A DNA stretch of 64,000 nucleotides, taken from assembly GCA_963668605.1 (NCBI GenBank), contig OY764903.1, positions 3,038,001 through 3,102,000 of the forward strand, in the 5' to 3' direction. The notes under the pieces are model-generated. The model was not told the DNA's origin and searched no databases. It saw only the letters and a program-made list of their open reading frames with translations. A program made the position numbers and the translations under genes. Numbering within the stretch: the first letter of the stretch is position 1; each line of letters begins with the position of its first letter. The DNA comes from G963668605 sp963668605 (GTDB taxonomy: Bacteria > Acidobacteriota > Terriglobia > Bryobacterales > Bryobacteraceae). Shown here one piece after another: positions 62,731 through 64,000 of the stretch.

Positions 62731-64000
62731 ATCGGGTGGAGTGACCGGGATTTCGCCCGGCCACCCTCCCACACCACCGGACGTGCGGTTTTCCGCATCC
62801 GGCGGTTGAACCAAAGGCGATCTAACGAGCCTCAAGATCGGTTGGAAACAAGAAGCCGTATCTCCGCAGTTTCGCGTGGCTGATGGCGGTGTTGATTACA
62901 GGATGCACCGCCATCGCCCATGCTCCGCGACTGCTGCCGACCACGCCTAAGTGCCGGTCCCGCGTGATGCCAAGCTGCCGTAACTTTCGCAGTCGTCCCC
63001 GCGTGTCGTGCCATCGCAACCAGAAACACTTCCGAATGTGCCGTCGAACCCAGCTTTCCAGGTCGCGAATCCGGGTCCGTGCTTCGACCAGCCGGAAGTA
63101 CCCCCACCAGCCACGCACGTAGCGGTTCCAATCGTCACGCAGTTGTTTACTGCTGCGACTTCGCCGCGCATCCCAGAGTTCGCGAACCCGGTCCTTGAAT
63201 CGTTCGACACTCTCCGGTGCTATTCCGATCCGCTTCTTGCAGTCCAGTCGAAAGCCCAGGAACTTACGTTCCCAAACCCTCCCCGTTCCGCTCTTGGCGG
63301 CATTCACCTTCAACCGCAGATGCTTCTCGATCCAGCCCTGTATCGAAGCCAGCGTTCGCTCCGCCGCCGCTTGACTGCCTACGTAGATATTGCAGTCATC
63401 GGCATAGCGGCAGAAGCTGTGCTGCCTCCGCTCCAGTTCCTTATCGAGCGCGTCCAGGTAGATGTTGGCCAGCAATGGAGACAGCGGTCCGCCTTGCGGC
63501 GTTCCCTCCACGCTTTTCGTCACCACCCCGTTCACCATGCTTCCCCGCCGCAGGTATTTCCCAATCAGTTGCAACACCCGTTTGTCCCGGATCACTTCCG
63601 CGATCCGGCCTATCAGGATGTCGTGATTGACGTGGTCGAAGAACTTGGCGATGTCTAGATCCACCACCCAGTCCTTCCCTCCCTGCGCATATTGCTGTGC
63701 GGCTCGCACGGCGTCCTGTGCGCTGCGCCCCGGCCGGAATCCGTAACTGTGCCCGCTGAATTGCGGATCGAAGACCGGTGTCAGCACTTGCAATAACAAC
63801 TGCTGTATGAACCGGTCCTGTACCGTCGGGATGCCCAGTGTCCGCGTGCCCCCGCTTGGCTTCGGTATCTCTACACGCCTCACGGGACTTGGAACGTAGG
63901 TCCCCTTCAGAAGTTTGTCTTTGAGGATCCACCAGTTCGCCTGAAGATGCGATTCCAGTTGCGCCGTCGTCATCCGATCGATACCCGCCGCTCCCCGGTT
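62731..64000 (-). mobile_element. Group II intron (class C), copy 2, cut by the window edge
   Basis: The 3' end CCCGAT at 62731 touches the 5' GTGTG of copy 1 at 62730 directly. All sequence from 62731 to 64000 repeats 60855-62124 with the period of 1876 bases, and I see no difference between the copies in the parts I compared. If complete, copy 2 would end near 64606, beyond the window. Confidence 0.9.
62822..64000 (-). CDS. ltrA: Group II intron reverse transcriptase/maturase, copy 2 (5' end outside window)
   Basis: The visible part (about 393 codons) is identical in amino-acid sequence to copy 1, including YADD, the GIIM domain and the C-terminus. By the 1876-base period the start would be at 64072. 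Nothing in it suggests inactivation. Being identical, the two genes may have arisen very recently or, alternatively, reflect an assembly artefact. Confidence 0.93.
   Translation of the reverse strand, partial: NRGAAGIDRMTTAQLESHLQANWWILKDKLLKGTYVPSPVRRVEIPKPSGGTRTLGIPTVQDRFIQQLLLQVLTPVFDPQFSGHSYGFRPGRSAQDAVRAAQQYAQGGKDWVVDLDIAKFFDHVNHDILIGRIAEVIRDKRVLQLIGKYLRRGSMVNGVVTKSVEGTPQGGPLSPLLANIYLDALDKELERRQHSFCRYADDCNIYVGSQAAAERTLASIQGWIEKHLRLKVNAAKSGTGRVWERKFLGFRLDCKKRIGIAPESVERFKDRVRELWDARRSRSSKQLRDDWNRYVRGWWGYFRLVEARTRIRDLESWVRRHIRKCFWLRWHDTRGRLRKLRQLGITRDRHLGVVGSSRGAWAMAVHPVINTAISHAKLRRYGFLFPTDLEAR

Overview
The window looks like a chromosomal segment of an Acidobacteriota bacterium, most likely of the Solibacter/Bryobacter type. 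This rests on gene content, not on a search. It is GC-rich and carries an Oar-like TonB-dependent receptor with a carboxypeptidase-regulatory N-terminal domain. It also carries many exported DUF1080 proteins, Tat-exported sulfatases and Gfo/Idh/MocA oxidoreductases, paired GH127 enzymes, and hopanoid gene hpnH. There are no tRNA or rRNA genes, no CRISPR array and no phage module that I can see.

Layout. 1-8.7 kb: bamA (cut by the left edge), a small membrane protein, an IlvD/Edd sugar-acid dehydratase, a zinc-ribbon/jelly-roll membrane protein, a YdjM-like membrane protein and pckA. 8.8-16 kb: a polysaccharide block with double DUF1080, heparinase-like lyase, sulfatase and a two-domain alpha/beta hydrolase. 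16-23.3 kb: an exported beta-carbonic anhydrase and a czcCBA metal-efflux operon ending in a DUF190 (PII-like) gene. 23.3-24.8 kb: hpnH and a conserved partner. 25-29 kb: a DUF1080 - oxidoreductase - beta-propeller operon whose last gene has been tandemly duplicated. 29-40.4 kb: a five-gene minus-strand operon for arabinose-containing glycans (GH127 - TonB receptor - GH127 - GH51 - sulfatase) with a palindromic motif at its promoter that recurs before the sulfatase. 41-49 kb: ThuA-like, VOC, PAP2, a hybrid histidine kinase, FmdB, an S41 protease homologue without its catalytic dyad, and an exported metallo-hydrolase. 49.4-60.4 kb: TolC, pyrE-truA, an MsbA-like ABC exporter, a second heparinase-like lyase, phoB with its own Pho box, an esterase, a lytic transglycosylase and thrC. 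60.4-64 kb: a Phd-type antitoxin with a truncated PIN toxin, then two identical group II introns joined head to tail with no base between them. The second runs off the right edge.

How it fits together. The centre of the window is glycan scavenging: outer-membrane receptor, exported hydrolases, lyases and sulfatases, then cytoplasmic sugar-acid and gluconeogenic steps (dehydratase, PckA). Around it are envelope functions (BamA, TolC, ABC exporter, hopanoid synthesis). Several dispersed palindromic repeats occupy the intergenic spaces. The most unusual structures are the zero-spacer tandem introns, the covarying mosaic hairpin repeats at 16.1 and 40.7 kb, the catalytically dead S41 protease and the duplicated GH43-like gene.
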